A DNA stretch of 64,000 bases from Mucilaginibacter cryoferens (GCF_014205845.1 NZ_JACHCR010000013.1:107876-171875), one strand, 5' to 3'. Counted from the first letter of the stretch, positions 1-10,734 are shown. Program-made: numbers and translations. Notes: generated from the sequence alone by a model not told the origin.

Positions 1-291
1 AACTCGAATGTAAGGCCTTCATCTCGCTGGGTCGAAAGCGGCTCGTACCTCCGTCTTAAAAACCTCCAGTTAGGCTACAATTTGCCAATGCCGTGGCTTA
101 AAACCTCCACTAACAATTTGGTAAGCAAAGTGAGGATCTATTTATCATCAACAAACCTGTTTACTATTACAAAGTATACCGGGCTTGATCCTGAGGTCGG
201 CTCTAAAAACGGAACGCTTACAAATGGTATAGACTATGGTCAATATCCTACGCCAAGAGTGTTCCAGGTAGGTTTACAGGCAACATTTTAA
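1..291 (+). CDS. SusC-type TonB-dependent transporter, C-terminal end only
   Basis: An open frame runs from the first base to a TAA at 289-291. It encodes the last 96 or so residues of a SusC/RagA outer-membrane transporter. The phrases GSYLRLKNLQLGYNLP, IYLSSTNLFTITKYTGLDPE and TPRVFQVGLQATF are the typical SusC C-terminal signature: last barrel strands, ending in an aromatic Phe. The rest of the gene lies upstream of the window. SusD starts 21 bp downstream, so the two are almost certainly one operon. SusC imports oligosaccharides across the outer membrane using TonB energy. Confidence 0.93.
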   Translation, partial: NSNVRPSSRWVESGSYLRLKNLQLGYNLPMPWLKTSTNNLVSKVRIYLSSTNLFTITKYTGLDPEVGSKNGTLTNGIDYGQYPTPRVFQVGLQATF

Positions 292-312
292 CAATCATTA
301 AATTGATATATT

Positions 313-1872
313 ATGAAACATAGAAAAATTTATCTATTGTCAACCATTATCTTATTAACGATAACGGTGATCGTATTGTCGTGTAAAAAATCAGCGCTAA
401 ATACATCTGATCCTAATAACCTTACCACAGGCAACTATTATAAAACGGCAGCGCAACTAAAGGCGGGGGTTAACGCCATCTACGCGGTTATGCATCAAAA
501 CAACCTGGTATCCCGGGAGTGGTTTTACCTGCATGATACCAGGAGCGACGAAGTAGCACCCGGCGGCGGGCAATTGGAAGCTGCAAGGCTTCAGTTAATC
601 AACAATACCGATGATCCTACAAACCCTGTGATGAATTCTGTATGGAATGGCTGGTATACGGTAATTTTCCGTGCTAATGTTGTAACCGATAACGCGCCAA
701 ATGTTACCGATAACGTAGCTGATGCTAAAGAATCAGTGGGCGAGGCAAAATTTCTGCGTGCCTGGGCTTATTTCGATTTGGTTAGCATGTGGGGCGCGGT
801 GCCACTGGTAACATCAGTTCCCAAAAGCGTTACCGACTTTAAACCACGCGCTGACGTTGCCACTGTTTATGCGCAGATAGTTAAGGACCTTACAGACGCA
901 GCAGCAGCACTGCCCGGAAAATCAGCTACTGATAAAGGACGGGCTACGGCATCTGCCGCCTATGCGATGCTAGGCAGGGTGCTAATGCAGCAAGGCAATT
1001 ATGCTGATGCTAAAGCTGCCTTTCTTAAGATACCTACCAGCGGGGCCGATGGCTATTCATTAACTGCCCGTTATCTTGATAATTTTGAGTTAGCCACCGA
1101 ATTTAACAATGAATCAATTTTTGAAGTTGTGTTTGTAGATAAAGGGACTAATGGCTACAACTGGGGTGGCGAAAGCGCAACTGAAGACCAAGCAACAGTT
1201 AGAAATCAGGAATACTGCCCTGTTGCGTGGAGAAACCTTATTCCTTCAAACAAATATTTGAATGAATTTGAAAGTACAGCTACCGGCGCGGTAAAAACAG
1301 ATCCACGTTTTTCATATAGCGTTTATCAGAGCGGCGACATTTACAACAACGGCCAAAGTACTTTAACTGATGCCGATCAAAACGGTAACTCTTCGGTTTT
1401 AAACGGCGTTACCAAAAAAATTAGCTGGCGTAAATTTATGATCATATACCAGGAAAGTGCAGCTATTGCAAGCTTCCACCCGGGCGGTAATAACCAACGC
1501 ATTATACGCTATTCTGAAATTTTACTTAACCTTGCCGAGTGTGCTAATGAAACAGGCGACCTTGCCGGAGCTGTAACATACCTTAATATGGTGCGTGCAA
1601 GGCCAGATGTTGCAATGCCTCCTTATCCAACAGTTCAATTTCCGGTTGCTTCTAAAAACGATGTGGTTAAAGCCATAATGCACGAAAGAATGGTAGAATT
1701 AGGCGATGAAGAAGTACGTAACATTGACATTTTAAGATGGCGCAAAAAAGGGTATTTTGCTACCGAGCCGATTGCTGGTTTCAACGCCAACAGAGACGGG
1801 TTACTACCTATACCTCAAGCTGAGTTGGATAATAACCCTCTTGTTGCAGGGCACCAAAATCCCGGCTATTAA
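313..1872 (+). CDS. SusD/RagB-family glycan-binding outer-membrane lipoprotein
   Basis: The 519-residue protein has a lipoprotein signal ending in VLSC (Cys24), followed by the SusD N-terminal pattern (LTTGNYYKTAAQLKAGVNAI). TPR-like helices such as EAKFLRAWAYFDLV and RATASAAYAMLGRV follow. The C-terminal SusD signature is also present (RIIRYSEILLNLAECANETG, ERMVELGDEEVRNIDILRW). SusD proteins sit as a lid on SusC and bind the target glycan at the cell surface. The start is ATG at 313, just after the SusC stop. The neighbouring xylanases suggest xylo-oligosaccharides as ligand; that is inferred from context. Confidence 0.95.
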   Translation: MKHRKIYLLSTIILLTITVIVLSCKKSALNTSDPNNLTTGNYYKTAAQLKAGVNAIYAVMHQNNLVSREWFYLHDTRSDEVAPGGGQLEAARLQLINNTDDPTNPVMNSVWNGWYTVIFRANVVTDNAPNVTDNVADAKESVGEAKFLRAWAYFDLVSMWGAVPLVTSVPKSVTDFKPRADVATVYAQIVKDLTDAAAALPGKSATDKGRATASAAYAMLGRVLMQQGNYADAKAAFLKIPTSGADGYSLTARYLDNFELATEFNNESIFEVVFVDKGTNGYNWGGESATEDQATVRNQEYCPVAWRNLIPSNKYLNEFESTATGAVKTDPRFSYSVYQSGDIYNNGQSTLTDADQNGNSSVLNGVTKKISWRKFMIIYQESAAIASFHPGGNNQRIIRYSEILLNLAECANETGDLAGAVTYLNMVRARPDVAMPPYPTVQFPVASKNDVVKAIMHERMVELGDEEVRNIDILRWRKKGYFATEPIAGFNANRDGLLPIPQAELDNNPLVAGHQNPGY

Positions 1873-1941
1873 TTTATTACACCCATTTTAAAAGCAGGCA
1901 GCCTACAAGCCGCCTGCTTTTTCTTATATTTAAGTTAAACT

Positions 1942-4900
1942 ATGAAAAGGCTTCTTATTGGTTTTACTGTAGCCATACTAATTTCATCCTGTAAAAAACA
2001 TACGCTATTTGAGCAAATACCATCCTCTGCTTCCGGCGTTACATTTAATAACCTGATTACAGAAAACGATTCGATTAATCCTATCGATAATGCCACTGTA
2101 TATAATGGCGGAGGTGTTGGCATAGGTGATTTTAATAACGATGGCTTACCGGATATTTATTTTACAGGCAACATGGTGCCCAATAAGCTATATCTTAATA
2201 AAGGTAATTTTAAGTTTGAGGATGTTACCGCCCAGGCAGGAGTAGCCGGCAAAGAACGTTGGGGAAAAGGTGTATCTATTATTGACATTAATAACGATGG
2301 TTTGCCCGATATATACGTATGTAATTCGTTTGCAAATGATCCCCAAAAAAGGCAAAACTTACTGTATATAAACCAAGGGGTTAATAAGGAGGGTGTTCCT
2401 GTATTTAAGGAGGAGGCAAAGGAATATGGCCTTGATATTCAATTATTCTCTACCATGGCCAGCTTTTTTGATTATGATAACGACGGCGACCTTGATATGT
2501 ATTTGACCGTAAATGAGCCAAATCCTGCCGAGTTTCCGAACCAGTTCAGACCCATTGATACCACCGGTACCGGCAGAAGCATGGGGCGATTATATAGGAA
2601 CGACTGGGACCCAAAACTTAAACACCCGGTATTTAAAGATGTATCATTAGCCGCAGGAATCAAAATAGAGGGATACGGACATGGAGCAACCATTGCTGAT
2701 ATTAATCTCGACGGCTGGAAAGACATATATGTTACAAACGATTTTCTGTCGAATAATATATTGTATATCAACAATCATGATGGCACTTTTACCGATAAAT
2801 CGAAAGCGTATTTTAAGCATACCTCATTTAATGCCATGGGTCAGGATATTGAGGACATAAACAACGACGGGCTGGCCGATATACTTGAATTGGATATGAA
2901 TCCGGCTGATAATTTCCGAAAAAAAATGATGTCGGGACCAAACAGCTATACCACTATTCAAAATTTTGACCACTACGGCTATCAATATCAATACGTTCGA
3001 AATACACTTCAGCTAAATCAAGGACCCTCTGTTGGAGAAAATAACCAGCTGGGGCATCCTGTGTTTAGCGAAATTGGCTTTTTAAGTGGTGTGGCACAAA
3101 CAGATTGGAGCTGGACACCGATGGTAACCGATTTTGATAACGACGGTTACCGCGATATTATAGTTACCAACGGTTATCCCCGCGACGTTACAGATCATGA
3201 TTTTATTGCTTACCGGTCCAATGCATTTTTGATAACGCCAAAGAAGGAAGTTCTCAAGCAGATACCGTCGGTAAAAATTCACAATTATGCATTTCGCAAC
3301 AATGGCGGTTTACAATTTAAGGATGTGAGCATGGATTGGGGCCTGGGCATTCCCTCCTTTTCGAATGGTGCCGTTTATGTCGACCTAAATAATGACGGCG
3401 CATTAGACCTCGTAATTAATAATATCAATGACGAGGCGCTAATTTATAAAAATACCGCCGGGGAGAATAAAGAAAATGCGCACCATTACCTTAACGTAAA
3501 GTTTGAAGGGCCCAATCAGAACCGCGAGGGAATTGGAGCTTTTGTGCATATATATTACCAGCACGGTTTACACCAGGTATACGAAAACAATCCTTACAGG
3601 GGCTACCTTTCCAGCATTCAACCTATAGCACATTTTGGGCTAGGTGAATGCAAAACCATAGACTCGGTGGTTGTTAAGTGGCCTAACAAATACCGGCAAA
3701 CATTTTTAAATGTAAATGCAGATCAAACTTTATCTGCAAACGTTAATAATGCTCATCAAACCTATACCAGGACAAAGCCGGTACAACTAAAAGCCCCGTT
3801 ATTTACTAATATCACAGGCAAAAGCGCGGTTAAATACATTCACCGCGACACGGATTATGCAGACTTTAATATTCAAAAGCTTTTACCCCATAAACTCTCA
3901 GAGTATAATCCAGCGCTGTCTGTAGGCGATATTAACGGTGATGGCTTAGATGATATAGTTGTTGGTGGAAATTTGAAAGAGCCGGCACAGATTTTTTTTC
4001 AACAAAAAAATGGCACATTTATACAGCGGGACCTTTTAGAAAAAAAGAAGTACGATCGCCCCTATCTTGACGGAGGGATTCTCATTTTTGATGCAAACGG
4101 CGATAAATTTCCGGATGTATTAATTACCGGCAGTGGTTATAAAACGCCAGCAAATGATCCGGCTTACCAGGACCGCTTGTATATTAATGATGGCAAAGGC
4201 CATTTTACACTTGCAGAACATGCGTTACCGGTATGTTTTAAAAGTAAGTTGTGTGTAAGGGCTTTTGATTATAATAACGACGGCAAATTAGATCTGTTTA
4301 TTTCGGGACGGGTGGAACCATGGAGATATCCTGAACCGGTTAATAGCTATATTTTAAGAAATGACACAAAAAACGGGAAGGTAAAATTCACAGATGTGAC
4401 CAGTGAAGTTGCTCCCGACTTAAAAAAGATCGGCTTGGTTTGCGACGCCATTTTTAGTGATTTTGACAACGATGGTAAAACAGACCTGATATTAGCAGGA
4501 GAATGGATGCCGCTAACTTTCTTAAAAAACATAGGTGGAAAGTTTGTAAACGTTACAGCAAAAAGTGGCGTTGGCAATAAAACCGGATGGTGGAACTCCA
4601 TAATTGCAGGCGATTTTAGGCATACCGGTAGAACAGATTATATAGTTGGAAATGTTGGGTTAAACACACTTTACCAGGCCAGCGACGAGTTCCCGGTTTT
4701 TATAACAGCAAATGATTTCGACAAAAGAAACCGGTTTGACGCATTTCCATCATTGTTTCTTCCGGGTAAAGATGGCATAAAACGGGAATACCCTGCAAAT
4801 GTAAGAGACGATGCCTTTAAGCAAATGATAACTTTACGTGCAAAATTTACCAACTACCATTCTTATGCAGAGGCTACTATGCAAGATGTGCTGAGTGCCA

Positions 4901-5505
4901 ACCAAATGAAAAATGCGTTGCGGCTTAATGCCACCGAGTTGAGGTCCTGCTATTTCAGGAATGATGGCGAAGGTAAATTCACGATAGTTCCATTACCTAT
5001 TGAAGCACAGGTTTCGGCATTAAATGGGATGGTGGCCGACGATTTTGACGCGGACGGCAATCTCGATTTATTAATTAATGGAAATGATTTTGGTACAGAT
5101 GTTTCCATTGGAAGATATGATGCCCTAAATGGGTTATTGCTAAAAGGGAATGGCAAAGGTGGGTTTAGCCCTTTATCAATTGCACGCAGCGGGATATATT
5201 TACCTGGAGATGGGAAAGCGCTTGTAAAATTAAGGGGGGCAGCCAATAACTATCTGATGGCAGCAAGCGAACACTTAGGGCCTCTCCAAATTTTTCAATT
5301 AAATGCCAACGTATCTATGTTAAAAATAGGTGATACAGATCAAAGTGCTGTTATTACCTACAAAAATGGCAGTCGTACCAAACAAGAATTTTACTATGGC
5401 AGCTCCTTTCTTTCGCAATCCTCCAGATTTATCCTCATCAATGATAAAATGGCACAGGTATCAATAAAAAATAATTCTGGGATAACCAGGCTTGTCAAAT
5501 TTTAG
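1942..5505 (+). CDS. Large FG-GAP/VCBS-repeat lipoprotein with ASPIC/UnbV domain (CRTAC1-like)
   Basis: The 1187-residue protein has a lipoprotein signal (LISSC, Cys17). It contains many FG-GAP calcium-binding blade motifs (DFNNDGLPDIY, DINNDGLPDIY, DFDNDGYRDII, DINGDGLDDIV, DYNNDGKLDLF and others). An ASPIC/UnbV-like domain lies near residues 515-600 (NREGIGAFVHIYYQHG, HFGLGECKTIDSVVVKWP). A second propeller set fills the C-terminal half. Such proteins often accompany SusCD pairs in Bacteroidota; they are probably surface-exposed beta-propellers, but no enzymatic role is established. It lies 69 bp after susD on the same strand and probably belongs to that operon. Confidence 0.85.
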   Translation: MKRLLIGFTVAILISSCKKHTLFEQIPSSASGVTFNNLITENDSINPIDNATVYNGGGVGIGDFNNDGLPDIYFTGNMVPNKLYLNKGNFKFEDVTAQAGVAGKERWGKGVSIIDINNDGLPDIYVCNSFANDPQKRQNLLYINQGVNKEGVPVFKEEAKEYGLDIQLFSTMASFFDYDNDGDLDMYLTVNEPNPAEFPNQFRPIDTTGTGRSMGRLYRNDWDPKLKHPVFKDVSLAAGIKIEGYGHGATIADINLDGWKDIYVTNDFLSNNILYINNHDGTFTDKSKAYFKHTSFNAMGQDIEDINNDGLADILELDMNPADNFRKKMMSGPNSYTTIQNFDHYGYQYQYVRNTLQLNQGPSVGENNQLGHPVFSEIGFLSGVAQTDWSWTPMVTDFDNDGYRDIIVTNGYPRDVTDHDFIAYRSNAFLITPKKEVLKQIPSVKIHNYAFRNNGGLQFKDVSMDWGLGIPSFSNGAVYVDLNNDGALDLVINNINDEALIYKNTAGENKENAHHYLNVKFEGPNQNREGIGAFVHIYYQHGLHQVYENNPYRGYLSSIQPIAHFGLGECKTIDSVVVKWPNKYRQTFLNVNADQTLSANVNNAHQTYTRTKPVQLKAPLFTNITGKSAVKYIHRDTDYADFNIQKLLPHKLSEYNPALSVGDINGDGLDDIVVGGNLKEPAQIFFQQKNGTFIQRDLLEKKKYDRPYLDGGILIFDANGDKFPDVLITGSGYKTPANDPAYQDRLYINDGKGHFTLAEHALPVCFKSKLCVRAFDYNNDGKLDLFISGRVEPWRYPEPVNSYILRNDTKNGKVKFTDVTSEVAPDLKKIGLVCDAIFSDFDNDGKTDLILAGEWMPLTFLKNIGGKFVNVTAKSGVGNKTGWWNSIIAGDFRHTGRTDYIVGNVGLNTLYQASDEFPVFITANDFDKRNRFDAFPSLFLPGKDGIKREYPANVRDDAFKQMITLRAKFTNYHSYAEATMQDVLSANQMKNALRLNATELRSCYFRNDGEGKFTIVPLPIEAQVSALNGMVADDFDADGNLDLLINGNDFGTDVSIGRYDALNGLLLKGNGKGGFSPLSIARSGIYLPGDGKALVKLRGAANNYLMAASEHLGPLQIFQLNANVSMLKIGDTDQSAVITYKNGSRTKQEFYYGSSFLSQSSRFILINDKMAQVSIKNNSGITRLVKF

Positions 5506-5565
5506 TTTAAATATCGTTGTCGGATAATGTAGGATTCGCTGTTCTTGACTAATAGACTTCTTATT

Positions 5566-5621
5566 AGTGCAAATCTAAATCATTGATAATGCTGCCGCGC
5601 ATGATGATTTAGATTTGCACT
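5566..5621. terminator. Strong bidirectional terminator between convergent genes
   Basis: Two perfect 18-bp complementary arms (5566-5583 and 5604-5621, beginning AGTGCAAATC) enclose a 20-bp loop. A T-rich run follows on the plus strand. The hairpin lies between the convergent FG-GAP genes and most likely ends transcription from both sides. Confidence 0.8.
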
Positions 5622-5672
5622 TTTTATATTTAAACAAACAATATACTTACCCTCAATACATCATTTTGCCTC

Positions 5673-7892
5673 TTACATGTTGGCCATGGGCATTGCCTCC
5701 GTGTTGGTATTAAATTTAATTGTCTTCAAATTAAGCGGTGTTATCTTGCCGTCTTCCGTTATTTCCAGAAACTGGTTGGGCTTTATTTTTTGAAGATGCT
5801 GCACTGTACCACTCCCCGCCCATCGAATCTCGATATCATCGATAATATTGGCCCGCCCTATCCCTATTTCTTGCCTTAGCGGAGAGGAACCGAAGCTTCC
5901 GCCGGAATTTACATCTTTAAAAACGCTTCTTTGTAAACCATTTTCTATAAAGGTTACCTTAATACGTGAACCAATGGCCGACCTGTTCGACTTTTTACCA
6001 ACCAGTTTCAAGCCTACCCAGTTATTGTTATTTTGACCAGGATTAAGGTATAGTGCGCTGGGGTAAGCATCCCCTATGTACGCCCCGCCCATTTCTATGA
6101 AAATATCCTGCAGGCCATTATTCCTAAAATCGGCAAACGCCACACCGTGGCCTTTTTGCAAATTGCCGGTACGCGACGAACTGGTTACATCGGCAAATTT
6201 TTTACCACCTATGTTTCTGAAAAGTTTATTTGGTATAAGCGACCCAAAATCCGGATTGCCGGTTCCGAAATAAATATCGGGATAGCCATCATTATCAATA
6301 TCGCCAAAATTACCACCCATGCTAAACACTGCTTTGTTTAACCCTACGTCGTGGGTTACGTTTGTAAATGTGCCATCGCGGTTATTTTTGAAAAGAAAAA
6401 TATTACCATTATCTGCCACCGGGGTCCCCAAAGCCTCCAACGCAGCATAATAACCCAGTGTTGTAGTAAAGTTGTAGCTACCAATCAAAATATCGGGCCA
6501 TCCATCGTTGTTGTAATCATAAAACCAGGTAGTAAATGTATTTTGTGTAATATTAATACCTGCTTTTTCGGTAACATCCTCAAAATCTACATTCTTCCCT
6601 CCCCTACATTTATTTTTTAGTAAATATTTCCTTCCGCTCATGGTAGAAACAAAAATGTCTGGCCAGCCGTCGTTATTGTAATCGGCCGAGGTTACACCTT
6701 TTACAAAATCGTTGATCTGGCAATGCGCTTTTTGAGCCATTTCGCTAAAAGTACCATCGTGGTTATTGATATAAAATGCCGACGGATGGTTATTATTAGG
6801 GTCGGTTCCTCCGTGGCTTTCCATCCCGATAAAAACATCAAGCCAGCCATCGTTGTTAAAATCGGCCCATACGGCAGTTTGCGTAGGGTGCATAAATTTG
6901 AGGCCGGCTGCAATGGTAACATCGGTAAACGTACCATTGCCGTTGTTTTTAAGTAACGAACTTGGCTGGTTGCCAAAACCATCACGAAGCCAGCCTCCCC
7001 GCATTATAAAAATATCAGGATGGCCATCGTTGTTATAGTCGGTTTGTTCAATATTAAGACCGCCTACCACATCTTGTAAGCCACTTTGAGCGGTGCGGTC
7101 GCTAAAAGTGCCATCGCCGTTGTTATGAAAATAATGCATATGGTCCTGGAGATCCATCCCTGTGGTAATAATGTCTATATAACCGTCACCGTCAAAATCG
7201 TCGGCTATGGAGCCGCCTGCCCTGCTATTCAGTTTAATACCAACATTTGCCGCTACATCTGTAAATGGCTTTACTTTGTACGGCCCGTCGTCGGCATTTA
7301 AATTAGGTATTAAATATTGGGCAGGAACTTGCGTTGGATAACGACCTAATGTCATATAAGCTATATTCAACAGCCATCGCGACTGGGCATCCTGAGCATT
7401 ACTTTTCAAGATATTTTCCAGTGCTTCAATTGCTTGCTGCGATCCTGTTTGAACCCGATGTATGCCCGCGTCTTTAATAGGGAATATACACGATGATCCG
7501 TTGTGGCCAAGCATACAATTGGCACGTTCGCCTAAACGCATAAATGCAACCGCCTGATCAGGCATAACGTTTACCGGGTTCATATAACGGGGAAGCTTTG
7601 AAATTTTTGAATATATGTCAACAGCCTGCTGTTCATGACCTTCCTGCAATTCAAGTAAAGCTTTTTTTGCAAGCAATTGAACATCATAATTTGGAGAATC
7701 AACTTTTAACAGCGAATCGCAGGCGGCAAGGCGGGCATCTGAGCTAAAGATGTTTTGGGGATTATAATTTCGCTTTTTTAGCTGCTGCAGCAAGTCTGCC
7801 ATCTTCACCGGAGAATGCGGTTTACATGATATTATTAAACCGCAAGTAGCTGCAGCAAAAAATATGGTCATTTTTGCAAATCGTGATAACAT
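5673..7892 (-). CDS. FG-GAP/VCBS-repeat lipoprotein with tetratricopeptide-like N-terminus and ASPIC/UnbV domain
   Basis: The ATG at 7892 is preferred to an upstream TTG (7964) because it gives a clean lipoprotein signal, MLSRFAKMTI...LIISC (Cys23). Residues of about 30-200 are helical and TPR-like (ALLELQEGHEQQAVDIYSKI, AIEALENILKSNAQDAQSRW). Seven or more FG-GAP blades follow (DFDGDGYIDII, DYNNDGHPDIF, DFNNDGWLDVF, DIDNDGYPDIY). The C-terminus carries an ASPIC/UnbV-type domain (NRSAIGSRIKVTFIENG, EIGIGRANIIDDIEIRWAG). This is the human CRTAC1-like architecture. It is the last gene of the minus-strand xylan block, separated from GH95 by about 270 bp. Function is unknown. Confidence 0.82.
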   Translation of the reverse strand: MLSRFAKMTIFFAAATCGLIISCKPHSPVKMADLLQQLKKRNYNPQNIFSSDARLAACDSLLKVDSPNYDVQLLAKKALLELQEGHEQQAVDIYSKISKLPRYMNPVNVMPDQAVAFMRLGERANCMLGHNGSSCIFPIKDAGIHRVQTGSQQAIEALENILKSNAQDAQSRWLLNIAYMTLGRYPTQVPAQYLIPNLNADDGPYKVKPFTDVAANVGIKLNSRAGGSIADDFDGDGYIDIITTGMDLQDHMHYFHNNGDGTFSDRTAQSGLQDVVGGLNIEQTDYNNDGHPDIFIMRGGWLRDGFGNQPSSLLKNNGNGTFTDVTIAAGLKFMHPTQTAVWADFNNDGWLDVFIGMESHGGTDPNNNHPSAFYINNHDGTFSEMAQKAHCQINDFVKGVTSADYNNDGWPDIFVSTMSGRKYLLKNKCRGGKNVDFEDVTEKAGINITQNTFTTWFYDYNNDGWPDILIGSYNFTTTLGYYAALEALGTPVADNGNIFLFKNNRDGTFTNVTHDVGLNKAVFSMGGNFGDIDNDGYPDIYFGTGNPDFGSLIPNKLFRNIGGKKFADVTSSSRTGNLQKGHGVAFADFRNNGLQDIFIEMGGAYIGDAYPSALYLNPGQNNNNWVGLKLVGKKSNRSAIGSRIKVTFIENGLQRSVFKDVNSGGSFGSSPLRQEIGIGRANIIDDIEIRWAGSGTVQHLQKIKPNQFLEITEDGKITPLNLKTIKFNTNTEAMPMANM

Positions 7893-8166
7893 GATAATTT
7901 GTTTTAAAAAGCGATACTGATTTATGCTCTCTAACCTATGAAAGGCTATCGGATATAATAACAAGCTTCACCTGTAAAACAGACCAAAAGTTAACCTGCT
8001 ATTTTATCCAACACCCCTCGTTAAGAAGCGAATAGCAAAGATAAAAGGCGGCGGTAACTGCAAACACAACGTTTGTTTATAATCATATAACATCTGTATA
8101 AATTTTCAGGAACTCTCTTTCAATAGAATTTGAAATTATTTTCTCCCTTTTTCATTCGTCAGACCA

Positions 8167-10668
8167 TTACAAACCGTTATTGACAATGGTATATGTTTTC
8201 CCCGGCCGTGTCTGAATATCGTATACCCATGATTTTGGCAATTTAGCTAACAGATTTTTGTCGCCACTTTTTACAATCGGCGTTTTCAAATTCATTACCT
8301 GGTAAAAGCGGTTTTTATTTATACCACTTGCAGTAGTTAGCAATTTACTACTGATCTGTTGGTTAAACCTTAGTCGGCAGTTTCCGCCAAGAGAGGAATA
8401 TATTACCAGTTTGATAATTTTATGGTTAGCCCATTTTATATCAACTTTAAAACCACCCCTTGCCATTAACCCCGATATGCTACCATCCTTCCACTCATCG
8501 GGCAATGCGGGTAACAGGTAGATTGCACCATCATGACTTTGCAAAAGCATTTCTGCCACTCCGGAGGTGCAGCCAAAGTTACCATCGATTTGAAAAGGCG
8601 GATGTGCATCAAATAAATTGGGATAAGTACCGCCGGAGTTCCCGTTTACAGGTTTTATTTGATCCTTAATAAGCTTGTAGGCGTGGTTGCCGTCTAATAA
8701 CCGTGCCCATAGATTGATTTTCCAGGCCATAGACCACCCGGTTGATACATCGCCACGATAAATAAGTGAGTTTTTTACGGCGGTAAAAAGTTGCGGTTGC
8801 GTAAAAGGAGATATCTGGTTTCCCGGAAACAAGCCGTATAGATGAGAAACATGACGATGATGATCGTCCGTACGGTCAAAATCTTCCAGCCACTCCTGTA
8901 ACTGCCCATGCCTGCCAATTTGCATTGGAGGCAATTGGCTGCGGTAATTAGCCAGGCTATCTGCAAATGCCTTGTCAATATTTAATTCGGCTGCAGCTCT
9001 TATAGCATCAGTAAATAAGCCATAAACTAACTGATTATCCATGGTAGCACCGGCGGTAACAGAAACCTGGTTTTTTCCTTCGATGTATTCGTGTTCGGGC
9101 GAAACCGAGGGCGACACCACTAACCAGCCATGCCTAGGTTCTTTTTGAAGAACATCAATGTAATACTCGGCGGCACCTTTAATTACCGGATAATATTGCT
9201 TTAAAAATTCCTTATCGCCCGAGTATAAATAATGCTCCCACAGATGTTGGCAAAGCCACGCATTTGACGTTGGCCATAAACCCCAAAAAGCGCCGTCTAC
9301 CACACCGGTTATACGCCAAATATCAGTGTTATGATGTAACATCCATCCACGTGCTCCGTACATTATCTTTGCAGTTGGCTTGCCTGTAACAGCCAAATCA
9401 TTGATCATATTAAAAAGCGGAGTACTTAATTCGGCTAACTGGGTTACCTCACTTGGCCAATAATTCATCTCGGTATTTATGTTAATCGTGTACTTACTGT
9501 CCCAGGGGCCTTTAACTTCGCCGTTCCAGATACCCTGTAAATTAGCTGGCTGCGATCCCGGTTGAGACGAACAAATTAACAGATAGCGACCATATTGAAA
9601 ATATAGCTCGGCTAATTGCGTATCGTTATTATTTGAAAAATTTTGGATGCGAACGTCTGTGGGCTGTTTTGCCGCACTATCTATACCAAGATCGAGTTTA
9701 ACCCTGTCAAAATACGAACGATAATACCTGATGTTATTAGTTAACAATTCGTCGAAACTGTGTTCATAGGCCTTGTTTAAAATATTTTTTGCCCGAAGCA
9801 TAGAATTTGCTGAAACATCGTGATAGTTGATAAAATTGGTGGCCATAGAAAGATATATCAAGGCCGTATCTGCCTTTGCGATTGTAATGCCCGAAGTATC
9901 AACAACGTTTGTACCTCCAGAATTTTTAACCCTGGTGAGTACATTAAATTCTATCTGCCCCTCTTGTCCTTCGTGCTCACTGCCCGCGCCGGATAAAATC
10001 AGGGCTTTTTCGTCATTTATGGAGACTGAAGATTTAAGAGGGCTTTGAAGTTTTAGCTTACAGCTGATCATGCCTGGCTTACTGGCTGTAAGCCTCACCA
10101 TAAACACATTTGCACCGAATGAGGTAAAAAACTCTCTTTTATAGTCAACTCCGTTTAAAGTATACTTTACAGTAGCTGTGGCAGTCGCTATATCCAGATC
10201 TCGATAATAGTTGCTAACGGTGCCTGTTTCATCAATGCTGATGTATAAATTACCGGCAAGTTGGTAGGGCATGCCGCTATTGCCCTTAGGCCCAAGTTTA
10301 CTGTTAGCTAATTCTTGCGCTTCTGCGTACTTTTTCTCGGCGAGCAACCGCCTTACCTCAATAATGTACGGCCTCGCACTTGAATCAATTGTATTATTGG
10401 GGCCTCCTCCCCATATGGTTGATTCATTGAGCTGAATACGTTCGTTTTGTACGTTACCAAACACCATACCCCCTATAAAACCGTTGCCAAGCGGCAGGGC
10501 TTCGTTCCAGTTTTTAGCAGGTTGATTATACCATAATTTATATCGCCCGGAGTTGTCAGCTACGCCATTTTTTTTACCGGCATGAGTTTTTTGTTGCGCT
10601 TGTACCGATGAAAACATCAACAATGCCACAGCAAATGGGTACACTATTTTATTTACTAATCTTGTCAT
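8167..10668 (-). CDS. Family GH95 glycoside hydrolase (alpha-L-fucosidase or alpha-L-galactosidase)
   Basis: The 833-residue protein has a signal peptide (MTRLVNKIVY...SSVQAQ). It shows hallmark GH95 blocks: LPLGNGFIGGMVFGN with LNESTIWGGGP at the N-terminal beta domain; YTININTEMNYWPSEV, WSMAWKINLWARL and FQIDGNFGCTSGVAEML in the (alpha/alpha)6 barrel. Length is normal for the family, so it looks intact. GH95 contains 1,2-alpha-fucosidases and alpha-L-galactosidases. A GH95 L-galactosidase is known from Bacteroides ovatus complex-xylan degradation, so removal of L-galactose from glucuronoarabinoxylan is a plausible role here. Specificity cannot be read from the sequence. Confidence 0.92.
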   Translation of the reverse strand: MTRLVNKIVYPFAVALLMFSSVQAQQKTHAGKKNGVADNSGRYKLWYNQPAKNWNEALPLGNGFIGGMVFGNVQNERIQLNESTIWGGGPNNTIDSSARPYIIEVRRLLAEKKYAEAQELANSKLGPKGNSGMPYQLAGNLYISIDETGTVSNYYRDLDIATATATVKYTLNGVDYKREFFTSFGANVFMVRLTASKPGMISCKLKLQSPLKSSVSINDEKALILSGAGSEHEGQEGQIEFNVLTRVKNSGGTNVVDTSGITIAKADTALIYLSMATNFINYHDVSANSMLRAKNILNKAYEHSFDELLTNNIRYYRSYFDRVKLDLGIDSAAKQPTDVRIQNFSNNNDTQLAELYFQYGRYLLICSSQPGSQPANLQGIWNGEVKGPWDSKYTININTEMNYWPSEVTQLAELSTPLFNMINDLAVTGKPTAKIMYGARGWMLHHNTDIWRITGVVDGAFWGLWPTSNAWLCQHLWEHYLYSGDKEFLKQYYPVIKGAAEYYIDVLQKEPRHGWLVVSPSVSPEHEYIEGKNQVSVTAGATMDNQLVYGLFTDAIRAAAELNIDKAFADSLANYRSQLPPMQIGRHGQLQEWLEDFDRTDDHHRHVSHLYGLFPGNQISPFTQPQLFTAVKNSLIYRGDVSTGWSMAWKINLWARLLDGNHAYKLIKDQIKPVNGNSGGTYPNLFDAHPPFQIDGNFGCTSGVAEMLLQSHDGAIYLLPALPDEWKDGSISGLMARGGFKVDIKWANHKIIKLVIYSSLGGNCRLRFNQQISSKLLTTASGINKNRFYQVMNLKTPIVKSGDKNLLAKLPKSWVYDIQTRPGKTYTIVNNGL

Positions 10669-10734
10669 AAACTTTGGTTTATAATGCGTAATCCCCCATT
10701 ATACATCCTATCGAGTTATTTAATAGCGCCACCG

